Shown one piece after another: positions 23,858 through 32,262 of a stretch of DNA of 35,983 nt. A program made the position numbers and the translations under genes. Source of the stretch: Chloroflexi bacterium bin125 (lineage in GTDB: Bacteria; Chloroflexota; Dehalococcoidia; Bin125); the NCBI GenBank assembly GCA_002239025.1, contig MPNM01000003.1:206047-242029 (forward strand), read 5' to 3'. Each line of letters begins with the position of its first letter. The first letter of the stretch is position 1. The notes under the pieces are model-generated. The model did no database searches. It was not told where the DNA came from and saw nothing but the letters and a program-made list of their open reading frames with translations.

Positions 23858-25711
23858 CTACAGGTTGTTGAACCACATGTCCTCCAACGACGGCGACGGT
23901 GCAAATGTCTGGATGAACTGCACGCCCGACAGCTCGGGTCGGGCAATCTGAGAGATCGCAGCATTCACCCACGGCACCGAGTACATCTGCTCGGCAATGT
24001 GCAACTGCAAGTCGTAGATCTGCTTCTTGCGAGCTTCAACGTCGCTCTCAGTGCGCTGCATGTTGAGCAGCTCCGACATTCGAGCGTCACTCGCCATCAA
24101 TTCACCATTGGGAATCGGCGAGCGCGGACTGTCCGGGATGAAGACGTTACGCAGCGCCTCATCCGGTTCGATCGACGCCACCGACAGCGTGTGACCGATC
24201 ACACCGGTCGTGCTGCCGTTGAAGATCGTCGAATAGTGGACCGTCGGTTCATTGACCACCAGCTCGACTTCGATCCCCACGTCGAGAAGGTTGGCCTGAA
24301 CGACCTGCGACTGCTCGGCGAAGATCGGCCCATACGCCGTCGTCGTATGCAGCGGCACCGCATCAATGCCATCGATACCGGCCGCATCGAGCAGTTGCAT
24401 CGCTCGCTCGGGGTCGTAGTTGTAGTACTCGCCCAGTGCGGCGTCCTCCTTCGGGTCGACCCACCAGCCTGGCATCGGCGGCAGCGCCGTCGACCACTTG
24501 CCGGTTTCCAACGCCCCGCCAACCGCCAGGATCGAGTCCCGGTCAATCGCCGACGACATCGCCTGCCGCACGCGTGGATCGGTAAACGGCTCCATCCCAA
24601 TGTCCGGGAACACGCCGCCGATCACGAGGCTTGGCTCAAACTCCCAGGTCGAGCCGGGAATACCGTTCTCCAGCTCCTCCACGATCGGGGGAGCAACACC
24701 GAACCAGCTCGTATTCAGCTCGCCGCTCAGGTACGCCGCCGCAATCGCCGAGTTGTCACCGATGAAGTTGATCACCAGTGAGTCGGCATACGGCTTGGGC
24801 GCGTCGAAGTAGTTGGGGTTGCGCTTGTACACAACTCGTGAGCCCGGCTCATACTCGTCGAGCAAGAATGGCCCGGCGCTGATCATCGTCTGCCGGGACA
24901 TCTCGTCCTCAAGCAGCTCCGGCGGCATCACATATGGTCCCGCGTGGTGGCCCAGGTAGAGCAGGAACGGAGCCAGCGGCGCCGTCAGGTCAAACCGGAC
25001 AGTTCGATCGTCCGTCGCCTCGACCCCGCCCAGACTGGGCAGAATCGCGCCGCGGTTGGGATATCCCGCATAGCGGTCGCCCGCGAACGAGAAGGCCACA
25101 TCCTCGGCCGTCACGTTGCGTCCGTCAACCGGCGAACGGTCCTCCCAGACCGCGTTGTCCTTGATCACGAACAAATACGTCGCGTCGTCAGGCTGCTCAA
25201 CCGAGTCGGCCAGCCAGAGCTCAGGCTGGAAATCGATCGACGACTGTCCCGACTCGTTCGAGAACTGCGTCAGCATCGGGTAGCAGTTGTGACCGTGCAG
25301 GAACGCCTTGTAGCCGAAGGTCAGGAAGCCGTCGAACGAGGCCAGGTCGGACGTGTCCGAAATTCGCAACTCGCCGCCCATCGCCGGGCCGGCCTGCTGC
25401 TGTTGAGCCTGTGCAACCGCTGCCTGATCCTGCTGCTGGTCTTGCTGCTGCGCCGCGGGCTGGTCCTGCTGCTCGGCCTGATCCGCCGCATGCGCCGCTG
25501 CCTGATCCTGCTGCTGCTGGTCGCCCTGCTGCATCTGTTGTTGCTGCTGGTCCTGCTGAGCGGCCGCCGGCTGCGAATCGTCGTCATCATCGCCACAGCC
25601 AACGAGCGCAAGTCCAGCAGCGCCCACTCCAGCCGTCGCCGCAGATCGCAGCACCGCCCTCCGAGAAAGCCGCCGAGTCCGCATCCGGGACCAATAGTTC
25701 GAGCTTGACAT
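23858..25711 (-). CDS. ABC transporter substrate-binding lipoprotein, family 5
   Basis: The solute receptor of the importer, 617 residues. The N-terminus has twin arginines (SRRAVLRSAA, residues 16-24), a hydrophobic stretch, and the lipobox L-V-G-C with Cys39 as the lipid site, so it is probably exported folded by Tat and lipid-anchored. Residues 47-108 are an unusual linker made almost only of Gln, Asp and Ala. The binding domain follows, with the family 5 pattern from GELRI to the ligand-pocket segments DPRVRQAMSSAIDRD and YNPERA-like YDPERAMQLLDAAG. GGGAGG lies 5 bases before ATG 25711. Peptides are the default ligand guess for the family, but many other solutes are possible. Confidence 0.92.
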   Translation of the reverse strand: MSSSNYWSRMRTRRLSRRAVLRSAATAGVGAAGLALVGCGDDDDDSQPAAAQQDQQQQQMQQGDQQQQDQAAAHAADQAEQQDQPAAQQQDQQQDQAAVAQAQQQQAGPAMGGELRISDTSDLASFDGFLTFGYKAFLHGHNCYPMLTQFSNESGQSSIDFQPELWLADSVEQPDDATYLFVIKDNAVWEDRSPVDGRNVTAEDVAFSFAGDRYAGYPNRGAILPSLGGVEATDDRTVRFDLTAPLAPFLLYLGHHAGPYVMPPELLEDEMSRQTMISAGPFLLDEYEPGSRVVYKRNPNYFDAPKPYADSLVINFIGDNSAIAAAYLSGELNTSWFGVAPPIVEELENGIPGSTWEFEPSLVIGGVFPDIGMEPFTDPRVRQAMSSAIDRDSILAVGGALETGKWSTALPPMPGWWVDPKEDAALGEYYNYDPERAMQLLDAAGIDGIDAVPLHTTTAYGPIFAEQSQVVQANLLDVGIEVELVVNEPTVHYSTIFNGSTTGVIGHTLSVASIEPDEALRNVFIPDSPRSPIPNGELMASDARMSELLNMQRTESDVEARKKQIYDLQLHIAEQMYSVPWVNAAISQIARPELSGVQFIQTFAPSPSLEDMWFNNL

Positions 25712-25740
25712 GTCTACCTCCCGCTCGTTTAGCGTGAGGC

Positions 25741-25769
25741 TAACGAATTCAGATAGGCCTGATTGTCAA
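25741..25769 (-). promoter_or_regulatory. Possible promoter of the ABC importer operon
   Basis: On the minus strand TTGACA (25769-25764) is a perfect -35 box. At 17-base spacing the -10 position reads TCGTTA (25746-25741), a weak match. The binding-protein start is about 30 bases further on. Suggestive only. Confidence 0.3.
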
Positions 25770-25801
25770 GAGCCCGAGACAACCACCAAACGAGAATTGG
25801 T

Positions 25802-25823
25802 ATTCCCGCGCTAGCGCGGGAAT
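25802..25823. repeat. Perfect 22-bp palindrome
   Basis: ATTCCCGCGC is followed directly by its inverse complement around CTAG. It sits between the importer gene and the PhyH gene, both on the minus strand, where it could end transcription of the PhyH gene. It resembles dispersed CCCGCG-type palindromes seen in many bacteria. Confidence 0.6.
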
Positions 25824-25864
25824 GGCAATTTGCGTTGGCTAACTGTCCTCATGATGTGTGGGCC

Positions 25865-26779
25865 TTAGCCCTTCCGATCCTCATACGTCTCGAAGAACCG
25901 CGTCTTCACCGTCTTCTGATTCTCGTAAATCGAGCCCTGCTTCGGCGAGATTGGCAGTGGCAGATACGCCGGCACCGCTGTCTGACGCGGCTGCTCGACG
26001 TGTTCGCCGGCGCACATGAAGCCCTGGTAGTCCTCCAGGCTCAGTTTCCCCAAACCCATGATCGGCCAGGCGTCGGCGGCTGCGTAGCCGAACAGTAGCA
26101 ACCGACGCGGGTTCTCCGAGCGATTCAGCGCCGATCCGTGCATTGTCCGTACGTGGTGGAACGAGACCGTTCCAGCCGGACCCTCTAGCGAGACCAGGTC
26201 CTTGTCCATGTCCCAGTCAAACTCCTCGGGCTCAACTGCGCCCGTGAAGTACCGACCCTCGGGGTGGTGATGGTCGTAGATGTCGCGCTTGTGCGATCCC
26301 GGCACCACCAGCAGCGGACCGTTGATCGCATAGCAGTCATCCAGCAGGACGCCCGCCGCGACGAGGTCGTCGTTCGTGTGCGGATAGAACGGCCAGTCCT
26401 GGTGCCATTCGACCGGCGCGCCATACTCGGCTGCCTTCATGTTTAGCTTGTCGTTCTGCAACCGGACGTTCGGACCGATCAGCGCCGTCACGACCTCCAT
26501 CAGCACCGGATGCTGAGCCAGCTCGCGGAAGAACGGCCAGTGCGTCGAAGGCGACTTGAGCCGCCGCACCCGAGGCTCCTCCGCCGTATGCGAGTCCTCG
26601 AGGTCGTACATCGCGTTGTGATCGGTCAAGCCGGCCGCTTCAGCAACGATCCGGTCGGTCTCGTCGCGTAGCGCTTGTAGCACGTCGTCCGGCAACAGCT
26701 TCGGCATCACCAGGAAGCCGTTCTCGTTGTAGAAGTCGACGTGTTCCTGGGTCACGGTCGGAAGGGCGGCGGTGGTCAT
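25865..26779 (-). CDS. Phytanoyl-CoA dioxygenase (PhyH) family protein
   Basis: A non-haem Fe(II)/2-oxoglutarate oxygenase fold of 304 residues. The iron ligands are His126 and Asp128 (EWHQDW) and His214 (RTMHGS). An Arg at 225-226 is placed to hold 2-oxoglutarate. The N-terminal FYNENGFLVMPKLLP is typical of the PhyH family. ATG 26779 is preferred over upstream starts because AGGGAG lies about 6 bases before it. Family members hydroxylate acyl-CoAs, small metabolites or phosphonates; the substrate here is unknown. It is a single gene, divergent from the gamma-glutamyltransferase. Confidence 0.9.
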   Translation of the reverse strand: MTTAALPTVTQEHVDFYNENGFLVMPKLLPDDVLQALRDETDRIVAEAAGLTDHNAMYDLEDSHTAEEPRVRRLKSPSTHWPFFRELAQHPVLMEVVTALIGPNVRLQNDKLNMKAAEYGAPVEWHQDWPFYPHTNDDLVAAGVLLDDCYAINGPLLVVPGSHKRDIYDHHHPEGRYFTGAVEPEEFDWDMDKDLVSLEGPAGTVSFHHVRTMHGSALNRSENPRRLLLFGYAAADAWPIMGLGKLSLEDYQGFMCAGEHVEQPRQTAVPAYLPLPISPKQGSIYENQKTVKTRFFETYEDRKG

Positions 26780-26904
26780 GGCAAAACTCCCTGCAGCAGC
26801 GGGCCTGTCAATCAAAATCTCTGCGTCAGTCTAAGCGATATGCGTCCGTCTTCGAGCCTGTTTGCGGGATGTTGCAAACCCATGCCAAACACACTCTATT
26901 CCTC

Positions 26905-26946
26905 GCTCCCCCTCGCAGGGGGAGCTGCCGAAAGCTGAGGGGGTCC
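26905..26946. repeat. Short palindromic intergenic repeat (type B)
   Basis: The hairpin GCTCCCCCTCGCAGGGGGAGC is directly followed by TGCCGAAAGCTGAGGGGGTCC, as at 9671-9738 but without the middle insert. It lies in a divergent intergenic region, so a terminator role does not fit here. Confidence 0.8.
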
Positions 26947-27021
26947 CGCTGGCCACCGGCAAGGTCGTGTCACGCCGATTCGTATGTTCAGCCCCGCTCA
27001 TGACCGTCCTAGACTGTGCCC

Positions 27022-28656
27022 ATGCCAGACCTACCTGATCACCCGTTCTTGTTCGAATCCCGACGCTCGCCCGTGCTCTCGCGTCGAGGCATCGTCGCGA
27101 CCAGTCAGCCGCTGGCCTCGCTGGCCGGCCTGACGATCCTCCGAGAAGGCGGCAACGCCGCCGACGCCGCCGTCGCAGCGGCCGCAACCCTCGCCGTCAC
27201 CGAGCCGACCTCCACCGGCATCGGCGGCGACTGCTTTTGCCTGTTCTACAACGCTTCCGACCAGTCCGTCCGCGCCGTCAACGGCAGCGGACGAGCGCCT
27301 GCCGCGCTCAATCTCGATGTCGTCGAACGAGCCGGAGCATGGGACCGCCAGGGCGCGCACGCAGTCACCGTCCCCGGATCGGCAATGGGCTGGCACGACA
27401 CCGTAGAGCAGTTCGGTCGCATGAATCTCGCCGATGTGCTGCAACCCGCCATCGAGATTGCCGAGCAAGGCTTCGTCATGACCCCGGCCATCGGCAGAGG
27501 CTGGGCCTTCCAGGCCGATTTGCTCGCTGCTCAGGGTCCTGCCGGACAGGACATGCTGCTCAATGGCAAGTCCCCACGGGCCGGCGAGGTCTGGACCAAT
27601 CCGCTGCTCGGCCGCGTTCTGCGGGAAATCGCCGAGGGCGGTCCCGATGCCTTTTACCGCGGACGACCCGCCGAGCGCATCGTCGAAGCCCTCTCCGAGC
27701 ACGGCGGCGTCATGTCCCTCGACGACCTCGCCAACCACTGCTCCACGCTCGACGAAGCCATCTCCACCACCTACCGTCGCCACCGAGTCTGGGAATGCCC
27801 GCCCAACGGACAGGGCATCACGACCCTGATGGCGCTCAACATCCTCGAGGGCTTCGAAATCGGCGAGTACGAAGCGCGCTCGCCCGAGGTGTTGCACATC
27901 ATCATCGAAGCGTTGCGACTTGCTTTCGCCGATGCCCGCGCGCTCGTCGCCGACCCGGCCAAAGTCGATGTGCCAATCGAGGAAATGTTGAGCAAGGCCT
28001 ACGCCGCTAAACGCCGTCAGTTGATTTGTGAAGACCAGGCCATTGAACTTGCCTCCTCCGGCTTCCTGCCGGGCAAGTCCGACACCGTCTATCTCTCCGC
28101 CGCCGATGGCGACGGAAACGCCTGCTCCTTCATCAACTCCAACTACGAAGGATTCGGCAGTTGCATCGTCCCCCGAGAATCCGGATTCAGCCTGCAAAAC
28201 CGCGGCGCAGGATTCGTCGTTGACGATCCCGATCACCCCAACGCGCTCGCCGGCGGCAAGCGGCCGTACCACACGATCATGCCCTCAATGATCACCCGCC
28301 CCGACGGCAGCCTCTTCGCTAGCTACGGCGTCATGGGCGGCTGGAACCAGCCCCAGGGACAGACCCAGGTCGCGATCAACCTGATCGATCGAGGCATGGA
28401 CGCGCAGACTGCCATCGACGCCCCACGTGTCTCGATGTACGAAGAACCGCCCAACGGACGCATCTACGTCGAAGACACCTTCGGCATCGAGGTCCTCTCC
28501 GAGCTGGCCCTGCTCGGTCACCCGGTCATGCCCGCCACCGGAGCCATGAGAACCGGAGTTGTCGGAAAAGGCCAGGTCATCGTCCGAGATCCCGAAAGCG
28601 GAGTCCTCTGGGGAGGCAGCGACCCAAGATCCGACGGCTGCGCCGTCCCGCTCTAA
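27022..28656 (+). CDS. Gamma-glutamyltransferase family protein
   Basis: A gamma-glutamyltranspeptidase-like Ntn hydrolase of 544 residues. The N-terminus has the family pattern RRGIVATSQPLASLAGLTILREGGNAADAAVA and TSTGIGGDCF. The self-cleavage/nucleophile Thr is probably in KSDTVYLSAADGDGNACSFI, and the small-subunit glycine-rich part includes NNRGAGF-like NRGAGFVVD and RPYHTIMPSMI. No signal peptide is seen, unlike enzymes acting on glutathione outside the cytoplasm, so this may be the cytoplasmic or acylase-like branch. The frame can also start at GTG 27016; ATG 27022 is chosen, but neither has a good ribosome-binding site. Confidence 0.88.
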   Translation: MPDLPDHPFLFESRRSPVLSRRGIVATSQPLASLAGLTILREGGNAADAAVAAAATLAVTEPTSTGIGGDCFCLFYNASDQSVRAVNGSGRAPAALNLDVVERAGAWDRQGAHAVTVPGSAMGWHDTVEQFGRMNLADVLQPAIEIAEQGFVMTPAIGRGWAFQADLLAAQGPAGQDMLLNGKSPRAGEVWTNPLLGRVLREIAEGGPDAFYRGRPAERIVEALSEHGGVMSLDDLANHCSTLDEAISTTYRRHRVWECPPNGQGITTLMALNILEGFEIGEYEARSPEVLHIIIEALRLAFADARALVADPAKVDVPIEEMLSKAYAAKRRQLICEDQAIELASSGFLPGKSDTVYLSAADGDGNACSFINSNYEGFGSCIVPRESGFSLQNRGAGFVVDDPDHPNALAGGKRPYHTIMPSMITRPDGSLFASYGVMGGWNQPQGQTQVAINLIDRGMDAQTAIDAPRVSMYEEPPNGRIYVEDTFGIEVLSELALLGHPVMPATGAMRTGVVGKGQVIVRDPESGVLWGGSDPRSDGCAVPL

Positions 28657-28693
28657 CGAGATTGGTGCGGATCCTACAGGTCCCCTGTCCCCG

Positions 28694-28899
28694 TTGCGGA
28701 GATCCTCGAAAGCTCTCGTTCTCCCCCCTTGCGGGGGAGATGTCGAAAGCCTGCCCCGGGCTTGACCCGGGGGCAGAGGGGGGCTGTTCGCAGCTTCTAT
28801 CTGGCACTAACCGACCGCCCCCCCTCTGTCACTCCGTGACATCTCCCCCCGCAAGGGGGGGGAGAGGGGAAGTGGGAGTTACGCATCGGTCTTCGCAAA
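28694..28899. repeat. Terminal-inverted-repeat element, copy A3
   Basis: An element of about 206 bp. The left arm has TTGCGGAGATC and CTCCCCCCTTGCGGGGGAG; the right arm is the inverse (CTCCCCCCGCAAGGGGGG ... GGTCTTCGCAA). The shared interior motif GAGATGTCACGGAGTGACA appears on the opposite strand compared with A1. It also holds a CCTGCCCCGGGCTTGACC stretch related to the insert in the type B repeat at 9671-9738. It lies between convergent genes and has no coding capacity. Confidence 0.85.
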
Positions 28900-28950
28900 G
28901 GCGAGGCATGAATGGCGAGTGATCCCGCAACTCACTAATCCGAACGCCCC

Positions 28951-31314
28951 CTACCGATCCGAAGGCTCCATCCGATATCCCTGCCGCGGCTCGGTGATGA
29001 TGTACGTCGGACGGGTCGCGCGATCCCCCAACTTGCGCCGCAGATTCTTCACCACCGTGCGCAGCATTCTCGAGTCATTCATGTTTCGCTGCCCCCAGAC
29101 TCGTTCCAGCAACTCGGCATGGGACATCAGCCGCCCTGGATTGGAGCTCAACTCAACCAGTAGCTGATACTCCGTCGGCGTCAGACGCACCTGCGATCCA
29201 TGGATCGTGACCCGTCGCGCCGAATAATCAATCCGCAGCGCCTTGAAGGAGTACTCGTCCTGTCTGTCGGATTCGTTCAACGATTCTGCAGAACGGATGG
29301 CGCCACGAACTCGAGCCAGCAGCTCGTTCGCCAGAAACGGCTGAACAATGTAGTCCGTTGCCCAACGCGAAAGCACCGCGGAGAACTGTCGATCATCGAC
29401 GTATCCGGATAGCATCACGATCGGCGCCTCAACGATTGATCTCACCCGCACCAACACAGCCTCAACCCCCGACGCATCCCGGGAAGCAAACGTGACGCCA
29501 ACCAGCACAATGTCGGGATCGGCCGCAGCAGCCAGATGCTCAATATCATTCAGATCGGCCGCGAGCGTCACGTAGTAGCCAGCGCCGGAAAGCACTTCGC
29601 CCACATAACTCAGCATTGCCTGGTCGTCATCGATCACCAAGGCGCGACGCCCCGGTGGCTCAGAGCCCCGCTCCCACTGTGGTGACGACGACGCCGGCAT
29701 CGTTGTCACGTCGAGGCTCGGCAGTGTGAAGGTGATCCGTGTTCCCTGCCCAGGTCCAGGGCTGCTTGCCCAGATGCGACCACCGTGGGCCTCGACGATC
29801 CCTCGACACAGGGCCAGTCCCAGCGCCGATCCGCGCATGCCGAACTCTGTCTCGCCATGGTTGCCAAACAGACTGGGCAGTGCCTCGACCGGCGCCAACT
29901 CCCCATCCCCGGCAACTGAGATCGCAACATTCGGCATATCGATATCGGCAGCCAACACGAGTGGACTCTGGCGAGATGATGACTGTGCTGCCAGTGTCAG
30001 CAACTGCCTCAACACGTGGTGAATCCGAACCGAATCGGCATAGACCGGAGGCAACCCCTGCCCCGGATCGATTTCAAGCTCCCGGTTGCAGCCGCTGGCG
30101 ATCAAAGACTCTTGAGCCCGCTCGAACAGATTCTGAACGTCCACCGGTTGCAGCTCGAGCGAGAGAGTGCCCGTCTCGACCCGGCTCAGGTCGAGCAGAC
30201 CATTGACCAGATGATGCAGTTGGTCGGCTTGCTGTTCGACCACGTGAAACAACTGCCGCCACTCAGCCTGAACACCTGGCGATAGATCGCTAAGCGCTGC
30301 CGCAGCGCAACCCTTGATCGAGGTGACGGGTGTCAACAGGTCTTGACTGACCATGCTGAGCAACTGTGACCGCAACTCGTCCAACCGTGCGCGTGGCGTC
30401 ATGTCCTGCAGCGTCACCAGGCTCGAGTGCATGACGCCGTCGTCGCCGACAATCGGCGTTGCATTAATCATCACCGGCAATTCACGGCCGCTGGGAAACT
30501 GGATCATCACCTCCTCGGCACGCATTGCCTTCTTGCTCATCAGAGTTTCCATCAACGGGTAGTCCGACTGCGACACTAGACGACCGCTAGACAGCCGAAA
30601 TCCGAGAAGGTCCATGTAGCTGGGCGCCTCGCCTTCGACTACCGGGACTTCCGCCAATAGCTCCTGCAGTTCACGGTTGAGAAACGTCACATGATGCGAC
30701 TCGGCATCGATGACCGCGACCCCCACGGGAGAAGTGTGCATCAGCGTTTCTAGGTCACTGCGCGCGGACTGCTCTATGCCAAACAGGCGCGCATTCATAA
30801 TCACGAGCGCTGCGTGAGGAGCCAGCATCGCCAACTGTTCTTCATCTTCCTCAGTGAATGCCTCACCTCCGCGACGTTCAGCCAGGCAGATAAACCCCAC
30901 CGAACGCTCTCCTTGCCTGATCGGGGTACACAAGAATGACGTCACGCCTAACGGCGATCGAAATCGCTCCAGCCCTGCTGCGTGCATGGAGCGCTCGAGG
31001 TTGCGCACTCGCAGCGGTCCCTGCTGGGCCAACAGATACTGGAAAAACCGTTCGCCGTCGGGGGTCGCCAGGACCACCTCCTGTTCCGTCGGCGTCATGC
31101 CCACCGAAGTCAAGCTCTCCACTGCCCCCTCGTCGTCGACGGTGACCACTGAGCCGTAAGTCGCGTCTGCTAGAGAACAAGCACTGTTCGCTACAGCGGA
31201 CAAGACGTCGGGCAGCTCAAGGCTCCCGTTGATCTGCAGCCAGGCATCACTTAGCCCAGACACACGAGCCCGCAGGGTGTCGCGATGGGATTCGTGTCCA
31301 TGATCCACTGGCAT
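28951..31314 (-). CDS. GAF-PAS-HisKA-HATPase-receiver-winged helix protein with lost phosphotransfer residues
   Basis: A 787-residue regulator combining sensing and DNA binding. Order: GAF (about 35-175), PAS (about 190-300), HisKA-like (about 308-380), HATPase-like (about 385-535), receiver (about 555-670), OmpR-type winged helix (about 690-785, LTPTEYQLLVELSSNPGRLMSHAELLERVWG). No membrane segment, so a cytoplasmic sensor. The HisKA helix reads MVSQDLLTPVTSI where kinases have S-H-E/D, so Gln324 replaces the phospho-His. The ATP boxes have lost both N-box Asn and the G1 Asp. The receiver keeps the acidic IDDDQ start but has Gly606 for the phospho-Asp (DIVLVGVTF) and Gln658 for the Lys (DYIVQPF). 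It probably signals by binding or conformation. ATG 31314 is chosen over the TTG at 31332 because GGAG lies 5 bases before it. Confidence 0.9.
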   Translation of the reverse strand: MPVDHGHESHRDTLRARVSGLSDAWLQINGSLELPDVLSAVANSACSLADATYGSVVTVDDEGAVESLTSVGMTPTEQEVVLATPDGERFFQYLLAQQGPLRVRNLERSMHAAGLERFRSPLGVTSFLCTPIRQGERSVGFICLAERRGGEAFTEEDEEQLAMLAPHAALVIMNARLFGIEQSARSDLETLMHTSPVGVAVIDAESHHVTFLNRELQELLAEVPVVEGEAPSYMDLLGFRLSSGRLVSQSDYPLMETLMSKKAMRAEEVMIQFPSGRELPVMINATPIVGDDGVMHSSLVTLQDMTPRARLDELRSQLLSMVSQDLLTPVTSIKGCAAAALSDLSPGVQAEWRQLFHVVEQQADQLHHLVNGLLDLSRVETGTLSLELQPVDVQNLFERAQESLIASGCNRELEIDPGQGLPPVYADSVRIHHVLRQLLTLAAQSSSRQSPLVLAADIDMPNVAISVAGDGELAPVEALPSLFGNHGETEFGMRGSALGLALCRGIVEAHGGRIWASSPGPGQGTRITFTLPSLDVTTMPASSSPQWERGSEPPGRRALVIDDDQAMLSYVGEVLSGAGYYVTLAADLNDIEHLAAAADPDIVLVGVTFASRDASGVEAVLVRVRSIVEAPIVMLSGYVDDRQFSAVLSRWATDYIVQPFLANELLARVRGAIRSAESLNESDRQDEYSFKALRIDYSARRVTIHGSQVRLTPTEYQLLVELSSNPGRLMSHAELLERVWGQRNMNDSRMLRTVVKNLRRKLGDRATRPTYIITEPRQGYRMEPSDR

Positions 31315-31894
31315 GCTGTCTCCGGCGGTCAATTTGAACTCACGTTAGACGCATATTCATGTCTCATAGAAAGTCACACCGACACACATTGACAGATTCT
31401 ATGTATCCGGCTGAGATCGCAAAGCCAGCGTCACAGCGACTTCACGGTAAGCGATACGTGTCATGCAGGATTCAACTATGCTCCGCAGTTGAGTCTTAAC
31501 TTAACGCACAAGCACATCGCTGCAGAACAATAACCAACGTCGGAGCCAAGTTTCATGTCACATTGCTACAAGCAAACGAAACGCTAGCTGTCTTGTCTCC
31601 CGGAACATGACGACCCTTCGTTTAGCATGCGGTTCTGAAGTTCAATCGATGACCAAGGAAGACCAGTCTCAGCGGCTGTTCAGACCTCAGCGGACGTGCT
31701 GCGGCTTGTCACCGATTGAGGTCTGCCCAGGGCAGCTACGCTGTCTGACCCTTGCGCAGATCGAGTCGGGCCGAGAGATAAAGAACCACTGAAGCGTGTC
31801 GGGAGTGGCGTTCCCGGAAGCAAACCTGCCGCGTTCCCTCTTGGTATGGACCAATTCGTCTGACAGAGCCGATGTAAGCAGGAGTTGCCTCTTG
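31315..31894. other. Non-coding stretch upstream of the sensor gene
   Basis: About 580 bases, visibly richer in A+T than the coding regions, with no frame I can support. It includes the sensor gene's promoter region. TTAACTTAAC near 31497-31506 is a five-base direct repeat that could be a site for an OmpR-type regulator, but this is guesswork. Confidence 0.5.
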
Positions 31895-32038
31895 ATGGCT
31901 TCTCATCCCTTCCGATGGCTGTCGAGAACAATCGCCGTGTGCGCGGGATGTGTGCTGCTGACCGTCGCCGCGTTGCTCGGTGGCGCGGTCCATCTGATTG
32001 TGATGTCTCGGGCGCGACTAGATCGGGTCGCCGTGTAA
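31895..32038 (+). CDS. Possible small single-span membrane protein
   Basis: A 47-residue frame beginning MASHPFRWLSRT with one hydrophobic helix (about residues 13-36, IAVCAGCVLLTVAALLGGAVHLIV) and a basic tail SRARLDRVAV. AGGAG lies 10 bases upstream of ATG 31895. The profile fits a small inner-membrane protein. It is isolated in a gene-poor stretch and unrecognised, so it may be spurious. Confidence 0.4.
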   Translation: MASHPFRWLSRTIAVCAGCVLLTVAALLGGAVHLIVMSRARLDRVAV

Positions 32039-32103
32039 AACGGGGACTAGGAGTTGGGACTGTTGGGATACCCGCTCACCTGAGAGAGACCGAAGCATCA
32101 CTC

Positions 32104-32262
32104 CGCATCTCCCCCCGTTGCGGGCGAGATGCCGAAAGCCTGCCCCGCATTTGATGCTGGGGCAAAGGTGGGTTCCTGTCCGTCACTCAGGTCTGGTGGT
32201 CACCGGCCGGCATCCCCCTTTCTCCCTCCGTGACACCTCCTTTTGCAACGGTCTCTGCAAGG
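32104..32262. repeat. Degenerate terminal-inverted-repeat element, copy A4
   Basis: A decayed relative of A1-A3: CATCTCCCCCCGTTGCGGG with GAGATGCCGAAAGCCTGCCCC at the left, and TCCGTGACACCTCC, TTTTGCAACGGTCTCTGCAA at the right. The arms no longer match well. It suggests these elements have been present long enough to decay. Confidence 0.6.

Noticed and set aside
23246-24781. A 511-codon open frame on the plus strand
   Set aside because: It lies opposite well-supported permease and binding-protein genes, is rich in Arg and His as expected of an antisense shadow in GC-rich DNA, and shows no domain.
27031-28272. A 413-codon open frame on the minus strand
   Set aside because: It is antisense to the gamma-glutamyltransferase gene, which has full family motifs.
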